From Kordiimonas lipolytica (GTDB taxonomy: Bacteria; Pseudomonadota; Alphaproteobacteria; Sphingomonadales; Kordiimonadaceae): a stretch of 64,000 nt of DNA. The stretch spans positions 69,501 to 133,500 of the forward strand of contig NZ_LRUB01000032.1 of the NCBI RefSeq assembly GCF_001550065.1, given 5' to 3'. The notes under the pieces are model-generated. The model saw nothing but the letters and a program-made list of their open reading frames with translations. It made no database searches and was not told the origin of the DNA. The position numbers and the translations under genes are program-made. Shown one piece after another: positions 25,442 to 34,317 of this stretch; position 1 is the stretch's first letter, and every line of letters starts with the position of its first letter.

Positions 25442-25459
25442 CTACATTTCTAGTTATGT
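25442..25459 (-). promoter_or_regulatory. Candidate ArsR operator before arsR
   Basis: CTACATTTCTAGTTATGT lies 17 bases upstream of the arsR start. It contains the inverted repeat AACTA-N6-TAGTT (from 25440) and matches the 25014-25031 site in 14 of 18 positions. The remaining 280 bases to the next gene show no coding sequence. Confidence 0.5.
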
Positions 25460-25738
25460 GGTTTGGTGCAATTTGTCAAGGTCTCGACTGTGATATCCTT
25501 GCAACAAACCCGCTGGCGTTTCCGGACCGTCACGGAAACTTTCTGCACAAATCATTTGAATTCTAAATATAATACCCCTATATCATAACCATCAACGCAC
25601 GGAACAAAGTGGTTTATGGCAACAAAAAGGCGTGTATACGTTCACACCTTCCTTTTCAAATAATTAGATTTGAAACTTTCTCGCGCCAGCGAGACGCCTG
25701 AACGCGTGTTTCAGCAATCCATACAGGAGATTTTTCCA

Positions 25739-25984
25739 ATGGAGCTTTTCTTAAGAGCTCAGAGCCCCACCGATTTTGACCACACCACCGACACGGACGT
25801 TTTCGCTTGCGCGAAGAAACAAAGCCCGCTGGTGAAGTGGACATTCATCAATCGCATCAAGTCCTGCCACCAGAATGGTGAGCTAGGCGCAACTGTGATG
25901 CTGCTGGCGTGCGGCACCGTTCTCGCAGGCCTTCTTGCCGTCGCCAACATGGCAGACCGGGCAGCAGGGCTTTTCCGCTCCTGA
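25739..25984 (+). CDS. Small single-pass membrane protein
   Basis: An 81-residue protein from ATG 25739, preceded by AGGAGA; a frame from 25670 is less likely. The N-terminal 50 residues are polar, then one helix follows (ATVMLLACGTVLAGLLAVAN) with a short tail ending RAAGLFRS. I recognise no family. It stands alone on the plus strand between arsR and the sulfotransferase. Confidence 0.5.
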   Translation: MELFLRAQSPTDFDHTTDTDVFACAKKQSPLVKWTFINRIKSCHQNGELGATVMLLACGTVLAGLLAVANMADRAAGLFRS

Positions 25985-26005
25985 CGATCAAGTCTTCTCT
26001 GACGC

Positions 26006-26959
26006 TTATTTCTGCAACAGGTTGCGCGCATAGGGCGCGAGGCTATTGTCGAACCCGCTGAGCGCCTGGCCGGCTTCAAGGCGGGCCAGAAGCTTCTTTG
26101 ACGCCTCAAGCGCACGATCGCTTGGGGCTGGCTCTTCTTGCCGTAGGGTGGGCGCACACAGGTGTGCGGCTTCTTCAAGACAGGCATTCAATGCACCCGG
26201 GCGTGCCACCGGCCGTACCGGCAAGACCGCCTCCAGGTCATAATCATACCCGAAATTCAGGAAATCATCCCGAAACCGGGCATAGATCGCCCGTTCGATA
26301 TCCGGCGTGTAATGATCCTTCAGCTTCTGCCGCGCCTTCATGGCGTGATCCGCCTTTTCAGACAGCAGGTGGCTAAAATCCTGCCCGAAGGCATCTGCGG
26401 AAAAGCCTGCTAGGTCCGATGACAGCGTCTCCACATGACCCACCGAGTCATAAGCGATAAAATCGAAAAGACTGGCGTAGGTCTGGCTTCTGAAGTGGAT
26501 ATCGGTGCGCGCATTTGGCCGATCACAGACCATATAGACAAAATCGGCGAAACTCTCTGGCCTGCGCGGCAGCTGGAACTTCGCAGGAATATTCGGCTCA
26601 ACATCCACTTTGGCAACGATCTTTTCCAGATAGCCCGACAACAGACGGATATAGGGGTTGCGCACAATGGTAAGCATGCGACGGCCCCGAAGCGCCTCGT
26701 AAAAAGCCTCAATGCCCGACTTCCTGAAGCCAAGCCACGGCGTGCGCGCGTCAGGATTCGCAAACCGCCAGCCATAGTTATGGACGGAAAAATACTGCTT
26801 GCCCACAGGCCGGCAATGCCCCAGCTCATGCTCTACCTGCCACAGGAATCGCTTCACATTGGTGTTGGCCGCCTTGCTGATGGGCACATAGCCGTAACCC
26901 AGCTGTTTCGACAGCACAGAATCCCGCGCGGTGTCCCTGAGTGTAATATGGTCGATCAT
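26006..26959 (-). CDS. Sulfotransferase family 2 protein
   Basis: A 317-residue enzyme. VPISKAANTNVKRFL (residues 25-39) is the 5'-phosphosulfate loop and TIVRNPYIRLLSGYLEK (from 97) the 3'-phosphate binding segment of carbohydrate-type sulfotransferases using PAPS. The start is ATG 26959. It follows the glycosyltransferase-TPR gene by 29 bases, so the two probably form an operon that builds and sulfates a cell-surface glycan. The acceptor is unknown. Confidence 0.82.
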   Translation of the reverse strand: MIDHITLRDTARDSVLSKQLGYGYVPISKAANTNVKRFLWQVEHELGHCRPVGKQYFSVHNYGWRFANPDARTPWLGFRKSGIEAFYEALRGRRMLTIVRNPYIRLLSGYLEKIVAKVDVEPNIPAKFQLPRRPESFADFVYMVCDRPNARTDIHFRSQTYASLFDFIAYDSVGHVETLSSDLAGFSADAFGQDFSHLLSEKADHAMKARQKLKDHYTPDIERAIYARFRDDFLNFGYDYDLEAVLPVRPVARPGALNACLEEAAHLCAPTLRQEEPAPSDRALEASKKLLARLEAGQALSGFDNSLAPYARNLLQK

Positions 26960-26988
26960 GCGCTATCCGCCAATGTCCGTGCCAGCCG

Positions 26989-28746
26989 TCATGGCTGCCT
27001 CAGGTCTGTATTATCACGACTGCCCAGCGCTGCAACAAGTGGATGCTGGCTGTGCTGGGACTGCAGATGCTGCCAGACGGCCTGGGCCCCAGCGTTATCG
27101 TCAAGGGCATCAAGAACCTGCATTTCCAATATCTTTGCGTCCACCCGACCCGGCACCTTTGCCACAGCCTGAGACACCACGCCGTGGGCCAGCGACGGTT
27201 CACCCGCTTCAAGCATAAGCCGAGCCAGCATGATCAGAACATTCGGCGCCCGGCAATTGTCGTTATACGCAGCCTCCAGAACATCCCGGGCCTCTCTTTC
27301 CCGGCTCAACGCTTCAAGCACGCGTGCACGCATCCAGACACACCGGGGCAATGCCTGCCAGTCATGCCACCAGGCTGCGGCCAGTCTTTCGACTGCCTCC
27401 AGTTGCAAGCCATACTGCAGGCAGGTCTGCGACAGCGACAGAAAGCGGTCCCTACCGGTTGTCTGGGGCGCGGCCAGATGTTCCATCATGTCGGCGATTT
27501 CCGCTTCCAGGCTGCCTGCCGTTTCCAGGTCAGCTGAAAGTTTCTTGAGGCGAGCGCTATCCGGAAACTGCTGCCGCGCCAGGTTTGTGACAGCCTTTGC
27601 TTCCGCCAGATGCTGGCGCGCCTTCAGAACTGCCGCTAGCTGGGCATGCACGTCCGGGTCCTCAGGCGCCTTCTCCACCGCCTGACGCGCGAGCGTCTCT
27701 GCGAATTCAAGTCGTCCCGGCTTCATGTTGAGCCCAGAAAGCGCCTTCAAAAGCCAGGGCGACCGCATATACCGATCATAAGCCTCTGTCAAAAGGTCAC
27801 TCGCTTCAACAAGGCGCCCCAGCCTGATCAGCACCCGGCTGCGCAATTCAATACAAGCGGAATGCCGACGCCACTTCTCCCAATGCATGGCAGCGATTTC
27901 TTCAACCGCATTGAGTTCAATCCCGAACTTGAGCGAAACCCGGCACAGTTCACGATAATCGGCGATCGTCGGCTCGCCCGTGGTCAGGTTTTTCCTGAGC
28001 CGGGCAGCGATGGGCCCGGCCTGTGCACGCTGCCAGTTCTGATCCGACTTTTTATAGCTCAGGTTCTGGCCCAACACCGCCTCAGGGCCCGGTGCAATCT
28101 TCAGGTTCCTGAGATAATCCACCAGATAGCAGCTATAGCTGCCCTGCTGCAGCAGTTTTGCCAGCTCTGTCGTGAAGACATAGGGGCCGGTCAGCGTGCC
28201 GATACCTACATCTTCGCTTGCGTGCTCAAGGATATTAATGGCTGCAGCCGACAACACATTCCCGATCAGCTTTGAACCGGGCGCAACAGCCATGAAATTA
28301 TTCTGCACCCGTCGCTGCCCGTAATCGAGAAAGAAGATATCCCGATCAAGGTCAAAAAGAGGCAAAGCACCATCGGTCGCGCCATTGTCCGCATCCAGAT
28401 AGTAGCCACCGAATTCCTGCAGATAGACCAAGCGAAAAAGATCCGCCTTCATGGCCGGGTGGAAGCAGCGATCAAACAGGTCCAGAAGGGGTTTTCCATC
28501 AATATCGCGGTCAGCCAGATAGCGCCGCGCCCCTTCTTCATCATAGAGAATATAGTCAATCTGATGCTTGTCCGCCCAAGCCTTGCTGAGCGCCAGCATA
28601 CGCCCGACATCCTCGGGTGGCTCCTTGTCCCAGAACTGGATTAGTCGCTTGGGAACATGCCCACCGTCTTTGACATCCGGAATGTCCTGCAAGAGGTAGT
28701 CGCGAAAAACGCGTGCAAACCGGTCTTGCTCCTGATTGCGTGACAT
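26989..28746 (-). CDS. Glycosyltransferase (Gly_transf_sug type) with TPR-like C-terminal region
   Basis: A 585-residue cytoplasmic protein. The N-terminal 200 residues have VPKRLIQFWDKEPP and MKADLFRLVYLQEFGGYYLD followed by AD, giving the DxD motif (118-120) of the Gly_transf_sug/OCH1-like family. The remaining 370 residues are helical repeats of TPR type (for example RLEFAETLARQAVEKAPEDP). It likely transfers a sugar from a nucleotide donor, the repeats binding a partner or substrate. It is first in the pair with the sulfotransferase. Donor and acceptor unknown. Confidence 0.8.
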   Translation of the reverse strand: MSRNQEQDRFARVFRDYLLQDIPDVKDGGHVPKRLIQFWDKEPPEDVGRMLALSKAWADKHQIDYILYDEEGARRYLADRDIDGKPLLDLFDRCFHPAMKADLFRLVYLQEFGGYYLDADNGATDGALPLFDLDRDIFFLDYGQRRVQNNFMAVAPGSKLIGNVLSAAAINILEHASEDVGIGTLTGPYVFTTELAKLLQQGSYSCYLVDYLRNLKIAPGPEAVLGQNLSYKKSDQNWQRAQAGPIAARLRKNLTTGEPTIADYRELCRVSLKFGIELNAVEEIAAMHWEKWRRHSACIELRSRVLIRLGRLVEASDLLTEAYDRYMRSPWLLKALSGLNMKPGRLEFAETLARQAVEKAPEDPDVHAQLAAVLKARQHLAEAKAVTNLARQQFPDSARLKKLSADLETAGSLEAEIADMMEHLAAPQTTGRDRFLSLSQTCLQYGLQLEAVERLAAAWWHDWQALPRCVWMRARVLEALSREREARDVLEAAYNDNCRAPNVLIMLARLMLEAGEPSLAHGVVSQAVAKVPGRVDAKILEMQVLDALDDNAGAQAVWQHLQSQHSQHPLVAALGSRDNTDLRQP

Positions 28747-28942
28747 GAGGCCCCCACCTGTTTAAGTCACCACGAATTCGTGCGTTGAGGGTGCTATTAC
28801 ATGGCAGGCAACGGGTGTCAACTCACGGTCCCTACGCGATAGGTTTAGTGAAGTTCCGCCTGCCGGGCCTTAGGTGCTGGCCTCAGCCGCTGTCGAATGG
28901 ACCGGGGCAGCCCGATGGCCACCCCGACTATTTGCCTGCCGC

Positions 28943-30838
28943 CTAGAAGCGGGCACGAACGCCTGCGTAGGCGGAAATGCCCGGCGTGCCATAACCCAAC
29001 ACCTGCTGATAGTCTTCATCGAACAGGTTATCGATCCGGCCAAACAGTTCCACCGTGTCGGTGAGCTTATAGGCAGCGCTCAGGTCCACGCGGGTCCAGA
29101 CATCCACCACTTCGCGCTCGCCGGTCACAAAATCGACGCTGGTGTCATATTCCTTGCCATTCAGCGTGATGCTGACATTGGTGGTCAGCCGGTCACACAC
29201 CTGCCAGCTGAGCGCGGCGAAGGCCTCATTCTTCGGCTTACGCGCCAGCTGCTGGTCCGCCGTCAGGTCGCGCGCCGCGTTATGGGTATAGTTGGCGCTG
29301 AGGTTCACGTTGTCCGTCAGGTCAGCCGTCAGCTCCAGCTCCACGCCCTTGGCGCTGGTTTCCTCGATGTTGCGGTAACCGTCTGTGAAGGTGAAGGTGA
29401 TCAGGTCTTTGGTGTCCTGGTTGAAATAGGTTGCGCTGAAAGTTGCCCGGCCATCCAGGAAAGGCTGTTTGAAACCGACCTCCCAGCTATTGGACCGCTC
29501 AGGCCGAAGCGCTGCTTCCTTGACTGCGTCTGCCTGGGCGATGTTGGAATCGAACCCGCAGCAGGAGAAGGTCAGGTGGAAAATGCTCGGCGCCTTGAAG
29601 CCCTCGCTCCAGGCAGCTGTCAGTTGAGTGCCGGTACCTTCAACCACATAGGATGCGTTCAACTCGCCATTCGTTGTAGAGCCGAAGGTTTCATGGTCAT
29701 CCAGCCGCACACCGCCAGAGATCGTCAGCCCGTCGATGCCGTCATACGAAAGGATGCCGAACAGGCTGTCTGTAGAGATGGGCTCAGGGTCCTGCAATTT
29801 GGCTTCTGTCACTTCATGCTGCGCGCCGGCCGTGAGTGTCCAGCCATCCGCGACTTCAAGAATGCCCAGATAGTCAAAATTCAGGCGCTCGCCTTCCGCG
29901 CCAAACGCGAAGGCACCCTTGCTGAAATTGTCGCGCGTGATGGACGAATATTCCACGGACAGCGTGTTCGACAGCCGCCCGTCCATCAGATCGATATAGG
30001 CACGCCCAGCGATGGAAAATTCCTCAGACTTGCTCATGTCATCCGTGTCGGTCAGGGCATAACTGAAGTCATCCATCAGGGCGAAAGCGTCATACTCACT
30101 TTCAGTGTCGGTATAGCTGGCGGTAACATTAAAGCGCACGTTGTCTGACAGCTTGGTGCGCACCTTGCCGCGCACGGTCAGGCTTTCATACCCGTCCGCT
30201 TCCTTGCCGCCATCAGAAGCAGAGATGCCGTCGGTATCGAAATAGGATGCGCTGAGGTTGAAATTGACCCGGCCTGAGCCACCACGCGCGGAACCGCCGA
30301 TGCGCTTGCTGTCATAAGCGCCATATTCGCCAAAGACCTCGCCAGCGAATCCCTCTTCGCCAGATTTGGTGATGATGTTGATCACGCCGCCGATGGCGTC
30401 AGAGCCGTAAAGCACCGCCTGCGGACCGCGCAGCACCTCAATCCGCTCGATGCCGTTTGGATCAAGGGTTGAGAAATCGAACCCACCGCCCGGCGCTGAC
30501 GGATCGTTCACCTGAACACCATCGATCAGGATCACCGTCTGGTCCGATGACCCGCCACGGATGGTTACAGTGGCCACACCGCCAAAGGTACCATTCTGGT
30601 TGATGGCAACACCCGGCAAGCTTTGAAGCGCATCGACCACATATTGGTACTGGCGGCGCTCAAGCTCTGCCGCGCTCATCACCGAAATGCTTTTGGCGAC
30701 CTCACTCACAGGTTGGACGCGCCGCCCGGCGGTCACAACGAATTCTTCGATATCTTCGTCCTGCGCGGACGCGGCAGGCGCAAAAGAAAGCGCGGTACTG
30801 GCGAGCACGAGCGCCTTCAGGGGAAACAGTCTGGACAT
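28943..30838 (-). CDS. btuB: TonB-dependent outer-membrane receptor, BtuB-like (cobalamin)
   Basis: A 631-residue receptor from ATG 30838 (GGAG eight bases upstream); longer frames run into the riboswitch. Signal peptide MSRLFPLKALVLASTALSFA, then a TonB box-like EEFVVTAG, the plug domain (SISVMSAAELERRQ, GAVNI-type IGGVINIITKSG) and a 22-strand barrel ending AYAGVRARF with the terminal aromatic needed for insertion. BtuB identity rests on the cobalamin riboswitch upstream rather than on ligand residues. It imports vitamin B12 or a precursor with TonB energy; no BtuCDF genes lie in the window. Confidence 0.88.
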   Translation of the reverse strand: MSRLFPLKALVLASTALSFAPAASAQDEDIEEFVVTAGRRVQPVSEVAKSISVMSAAELERRQYQYVVDALQSLPGVAINQNGTFGGVATVTIRGGSSDQTVILIDGVQVNDPSAPGGGFDFSTLDPNGIERIEVLRGPQAVLYGSDAIGGVINIITKSGEEGFAGEVFGEYGAYDSKRIGGSARGGSGRVNFNLSASYFDTDGISASDGGKEADGYESLTVRGKVRTKLSDNVRFNVTASYTDTESEYDAFALMDDFSYALTDTDDMSKSEEFSIAGRAYIDLMDGRLSNTLSVEYSSITRDNFSKGAFAFGAEGERLNFDYLGILEVADGWTLTAGAQHEVTEAKLQDPEPISTDSLFGILSYDGIDGLTISGGVRLDDHETFGSTTNGELNASYVVEGTGTQLTAAWSEGFKAPSIFHLTFSCCGFDSNIAQADAVKEAALRPERSNSWEVGFKQPFLDGRATFSATYFNQDTKDLITFTFTDGYRNIEETSAKGVELELTADLTDNVNLSANYTHNAARDLTADQQLARKPKNEAFAALSWQVCDRLTTNVSITLNGKEYDTSVDFVTGEREVVDVWTRVDLSAAYKLTDTVELFGRIDNLFDEDYQQVLGYGTPGISAYAGVRARF

Positions 30839-31000
30839 GGACAAGCTCCATATTCGGCCACAGGGGCCCATACAAAAAAAGCTGTAAAAAGGAGATTGTC
30901 GGAAATGAGAGGGACAAGCTCCGTACACAGCAACGACCTTGTCGCCGGTACGGAAATCCGCTTCCCATGGTTGACCCGACCGAGGAAATGGGCGACCGGA

Positions 31001-31170
31001 TGGCAGGTCTCCTGGCTTGTGTTTCACCGTGTTCCCCGCCCTTCCCGGCTATCGCCAGTGGGCCCACTGGGGGACACTCCACACATACAGTTGCGGGCAC
31101 AGCTGCGGATTTACCCTCTGGGCTTACCGCATTCCCTCTTCGCTCTTGCCCATACGGGCAACAGAACCAT
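31001..31170 (-). promoter_or_regulatory. Cobalamin riboswitch upstream of btuB
   Basis: On the minus strand the hallmark pieces occur in order: GGTTCTG near 31165, GGGAATGCGGT, then GCTGTGCCCGCAACTGT, then GCGATAGCCGGGAAGG and AGCCAGGAGACCTGCC at about 31002-31017. This is the conserved B12-binding core. Boundaries are approximate. High cobalamin should reduce btuB expression. The 160 bases between it and btuB form the expression platform. Confidence 0.92.
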
Positions 31171-31244
31171 CGCGTGCGCCATGCTTAAAGGCTGATGGGG
31201 CTGAATACAACAGAAAGATCATCTCATTCAGGTGCCCCAGGCTT

Positions 31245-31266
31245 TGACAGGTGGTGTGATCTGTCA
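31245..31266 (+). promoter_or_regulatory. Inverted repeat in the PYP upstream region
   Basis: TGACAG (31245-31250) and CTGTCA (31261-31266) are inverted arms around ten bases; the left arm overlaps a -35-like TTGACA. It lies 52 bases before the PYP start and is a candidate regulator site. No clear -10 was found. Confidence 0.3.
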
Positions 31267-31317
31267 CGCCGTCCAGCCCGTATTCACAATGCAGTCTAAC
31301 TAAAAGGGATACTCAGA

Positions 31318-31695
31318 ATGTCTATAGTTCAATTCGACCAGGACAATATTGAAAACACACTTGCGAAAATGTCCGACAAAGAGATCGACAGCCTTGCTTT
31401 TGGCGCGATCGAGCTCGACTCCACCGGCAAAATCCTGCGCTACAACGCTACAGAAGGCGCCATTACAGGTCGCGACAAAGACGCGGTTATCGGGGAAAAT
31501 TTCTTCGAAAGCGTAGCACCTTGCACAAAAACAGAGGAGTTCTTCGGTCGGTTTGAGAACATTCGAGACGGCAAGGAAGAAAGCGTCATCTTCCACTATA
31601 CTTTTGACTACCAAATGTCGCCTACCAAAGTGAACGTGCACATGAAAAAGGCGATTGTCGGGGATAATATCTGGATCTTCGTCAAGCGGATGTAG
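31318..31695 (+). CDS. pyp: Photoactive yellow protein
   Basis: A 125-residue PAS-domain blue-light receptor, the same length as the Halorhodospira halophila protein and clearly homologous over all of it (NTLAKM, LAFGAI, TFDYQMSPTKVNVHMKKA). Every chromophore-site residue is at its canonical number: Tyr42, Glu46, Thr50, Arg52, Cys69 (in VAPCT, the p-coumaroyl thioester site) and Met100. It should therefore bind p-coumaric acid and undergo a photocycle. The ligase gene for chromophore activation follows three bases downstream. The signalling partner is unknown and no sensor kinase or cyclase lies next to it. Confidence 0.96.
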   Translation: MSIVQFDQDNIENTLAKMSDKEIDSLAFGAIELDSTGKILRYNATEGAITGRDKDAVIGENFFESVAPCTKTEEFFGRFENIRDGKEESVIFHYTFDYQMSPTKVNVHMKKAIVGDNIWIFVKRM

Positions 31696-31698
31696 CTG

Positions 31699-32922
31699 AT
31701 GACCATCCAGCCCCCAACTGCCACAATAAAGCCCTCGCGCACCTGCCTTGAAGACGATCAAATGACTTTCTTCCGGGCAGTAGCAGACCTTGTTCGCCAG
31801 GAAGTGGGAAAACTGCGCGGCCAATCCTTCACGGAAGCCCTGACCCCGGACACACGTCTGGACAGCGGACATGAAGGGCATCCGGGTCTTGCATTAAAAT
31901 CCCTTAATCTGATGGATGTCGCTACATCGGTGTCTGACATGTTCCATATAGGCAAGGCGGGGCTGGATGATTTACTGCTGGCCAGGCGCACTCTTGGCGA
32001 CTGGGCCGAAATTGCGCTGCAGGCCCAAAGCATTCTGCTGGCAGGGGATACCCCTGATGAAGGCATCGGCTTCCGGACGTCAGGCACGACCGGAAGCCCC
32101 AAACTTGTCAAACATTCCATGAACCGCCTTCTGGAAGAAGTAGATGTTTGGGCGGACATGTTCACGGGCCGCAGGCGCATCGTCAGCGCGGTGCCCGGTC
32201 ATCACATCTATGGCTTTCTGTTCACCTGCCTGCTGCCCAGAAAACTGGACGTAGAAGTTCTGGACGTGCGCTATTCCATGCCTGGGGCCACTATCGCCGC
32301 GCTCAGGGAAGGTGACCTGATCATCGGGCAACCCGACTTCTGGCAGCGAATGCTCGATACAGTATCCAGGCAGGGTCTGGCACTACCCCAGGGTCTTTCC
32401 GGCGTGACATCCACCGCACCGATGCCTCCGTCAAGCGGCAGTCAACTTGTCGAACAGGGGATGGAAAATCTGATCGAGGTGTATGGATCAACCGAAACGC
32501 TGGGGATCGGTTGGCGAGACTTGCCCGCAACCAGTTTTGCCCTGCTTCCACTATGGAAAAGGGAAGGCAGCGGCATTCGTCATGCGGCGGAAAAGTTCAT
32601 TGCCCCCATTCAGGATAAGCTTGTCTGGCATGATGACACCCAGTTCAGTATCTCGGGGCGGCTTGATGGAATGGTGCAAATTGGCAGCAAAAACCTGTGC
32701 ATTTCGTCGATGGAGCAGGCTGTGAGCATGATAGAGGGCGTCGGCAGCGCGTCAATCAGGGTCGAACAACGGGAAACGGGACAGCGCCTTATCGCTGATA
32801 TTGAAGTAGCAGACCCGGACATACCCCATTCAGTCCACGCATCTGTGCAGGAAGCGCTGGCGCCGCACGTGGAAAATTGCTGTGAACCAGAGATCCGGTT
32901 TCAACCTGCTTCAGATCACTAA
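31699..32922 (+). CDS. pcl: 4-coumarate-CoA ligase-type enzyme for PYP chromophore activation, with ACP-like N-terminus
   Basis: A 407-residue adenylate-forming enzyme. The P-loop FRTSGTTGSPKLVKHS (from residue 125) and YGSTETLGIGWR are the family's A3 and A5-type motifs; FSISGRLDGMVQIGSKN closes the core. It is shorter than plant 4CL. Residues about 45-107 (LALKSLNLMDVATSVSDMF, then LLLARRTLGDWAEI) resemble an acyl-carrier protein, with Ser68 where ACP carries its phosphopantetheine serine. Its role is to activate p-coumarate so it can be attached to Cys69 of PYP. It is co-transcribed with pyp. No tyrosine ammonia-lyase gene is in the window. Confidence 0.85.
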   Translation: MTIQPPTATIKPSRTCLEDDQMTFFRAVADLVRQEVGKLRGQSFTEALTPDTRLDSGHEGHPGLALKSLNLMDVATSVSDMFHIGKAGLDDLLLARRTLGDWAEIALQAQSILLAGDTPDEGIGFRTSGTTGSPKLVKHSMNRLLEEVDVWADMFTGRRRIVSAVPGHHIYGFLFTCLLPRKLDVEVLDVRYSMPGATIAALREGDLIIGQPDFWQRMLDTVSRQGLALPQGLSGVTSTAPMPPSSGSQLVEQGMENLIEVYGSTETLGIGWRDLPATSFALLPLWKREGSGIRHAAEKFIAPIQDKLVWHDDTQFSISGRLDGMVQIGSKNLCISSMEQAVSMIEGVGSASIRVEQRETGQRLIADIEVADPDIPHSVHASVQEALAPHVENCCEPEIRFQPASDH

Positions 32923-32943
32923 ATTGTCGGGAAAGAGAAAGCG

Positions 32944-33018
<75 letters not shown>

Positions 33019-33130
33019 AGGCCACGTCTTGCGAGCGATCTTCTATAAGCGCCCCCGGCGCGAGTCAATAAGTAATTTCCGCGCACATTCAATCTTGAAA
33101 ATCGCCGCGCTTTGGCGCAAATGTGGTCGC

Positions 33131-33280
33131 ATGAGCGAAAAGACAAAAACCGACAAGCCAATCAAGCAGGATTCAGGCAAGCTGAAGGATGCCGAAAAAC
33201 AGGCCCGGCTGGCAGAAGCCCTGCGCGCCAACCTGCGCCGCCGCAAGGAACAGCAGCGGACGCGCAAGACCGAAGACTAA
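33131..33280 (+). CDS. Small basic conserved protein
   Basis: A 49-residue, highly charged peptide (RLAEALRANLRRRKEQQRTR near its end) starting at ATG 33131. Similar short basic proteins occur near murA in many Alphaproteobacteria; function unknown. A longer frame from 33029 includes tRNA-proximal sequence and is not used. Confidence 0.6.
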   Translation: MSEKTKTDKPIKQDSGKLKDAEKQARLAEALRANLRRRKEQQRTRKTED

Positions 33281-33455
33281 ATGGCCGCGCCTTCACGGCT
33301 TTTTTCCGCTCACACCTCACCCCGCCTTTTAAAAGCTACATCTGGTAGGTTTAACGCTTGTCGCGCACAAGCGATTGGCTTACTAATGCGGGAAATAACT
33401 GTGCCCCTGTGGGTTGGGGCAAAAGCCAAACAAAAGCCACTCAGGGGAGACGCCA

Positions 33456-34010
33456 ATGGCCATCATGTCCGATAAATGGATTCGCGAAATGTCACAACAA
33501 CACGGCATGATCGAACCGTTTGTGGACGGGCAGGTCAGGAAGGATAACATCTCCTACGGGCTGTCATCCTATGGTTATGACGCCCGCGTGGCGCCTGAGT
33601 TCAAGATTTTCACCAATGTGGACAGCGCCATCGTCGACCCAAAAGACTTTTCCCCGAAAAGCTTTGTCGACCGCGACACAGATGTGTGCATTATCCCGCC
33701 GAACAGCTTCGCCCTGGCGCGGACGGTCGAGTATTTCCGCATTCCAAAAGACGTGCTGGTGATCTGCCTTGGCAAATCAACCTATGCCCGCTGCGGCATC
33801 ATCGTGAATGTGACACCGCTCGAGCCCGGCTGGGAAGGCCATGTGACGCTGGAGTTCTCCAACACCACCCCACTGCCCGCAAAAATCTACGCCAACGAAG
33901 GTGCCTGCCAGTTCCTGTTCCTGCAAGGGAACGAGCCGTGCGAGACCGCCTACAGCGACCGCAGCGGCAAATATCAGGGCCAGACCGGCGTTACCCTGCC
34001 GAAGCTTTAA
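33456..34010 (+). CDS. dcd: dCTP deaminase
   Basis: A 184-residue enzyme converting dCTP to dUTP for thymidylate synthesis. The family motifs are present: [35 protein letters not shown] (substrate site) and [11 protein letters not shown] with the catalytic glutamate. The start is ATG 33456 after GGGGAG; a frame from 33414 lacks a Shine-Dalgarno. Length is usual for bacterial Dcd. It begins the housekeeping block that runs to tRNA-Phe. Confidence 0.96.
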   Translation: MAIMSDKWIREMSQQHGMIEPFVDGQVRKDNISYGLSSYGYDARVAPEFKIFTNVDSAIVDPKDFSPKSFVDRDTDVCIIPPNSFALARTVEYFRIPKDVLVICLGKSTYARCGIIVNVTPLEPGWEGHVTLEFSNTTPLPAKIYANEGACQFLFLQGNEPCETAYSDRSGKYQGQTGVTLPKL

Positions 34011-34041
34011 GGCGTTTGCCAAAGCGTGCAGGGTTTTCAAA

Positions 34042-34215
34042 ATGCCAGATACCCCCGAAACTAAAGACACCATTTGGACGCACATTCTTGTGGGGTCTCT
34101 CGTAGGAGGAATAGGCGGCATTAGTGGGTATCTTTTTTCAGGAAACCCCGAAACGGCACTGCAAACTACAGGCTTTCTTTTTATCGTCGGATTTTTTACA
34201 AGCCTGTTCAACTAA
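34042..34215 (+). CDS. Small predicted membrane protein
   Basis: A possible 57-residue protein from ATG 34042 (CAGGG upstream) with two hydrophobic stretches (ILVGSLVGGIGGISGYLF and TGFLFIVGFFTSLF). It lies between dcd and murA. No family recognised; it could be noncoding, but composition and the hairpin-helix pattern favour a real gene. Confidence 0.4.
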   Translation: MPDTPETKDTIWTHILVGSLVGGIGGISGYLFSGNPETALQTTGFLFIVGFFTSLFN

Positions 34216-34317
34216 CTGATGGACAATTTGTTCGCACATCATCGCCGCCAAGCTGCCTTTATTGGGGGCCAAGTTAGGCTTTCACAGACACGAAATTGAA
34301 TAAGGGCACAAAGACTG

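Noticed and set aside
26435..27172. 245-codon plus-strand frame across the sulfotransferase
   Set aside because: Antisense to two well-supported genes and without a domain signature.
28874..30148. 424-codon plus-strand frame across btuB
   Set aside because: Antisense shadow of the receptor; its sequence has no domain signature.
30839..31027. 63-residue extension of the BtuB-like receptor
   Set aside because: It runs into the cobalamin riboswitch and lacks a signal sequence; the ATG at 30838 has a proper ribosome site.
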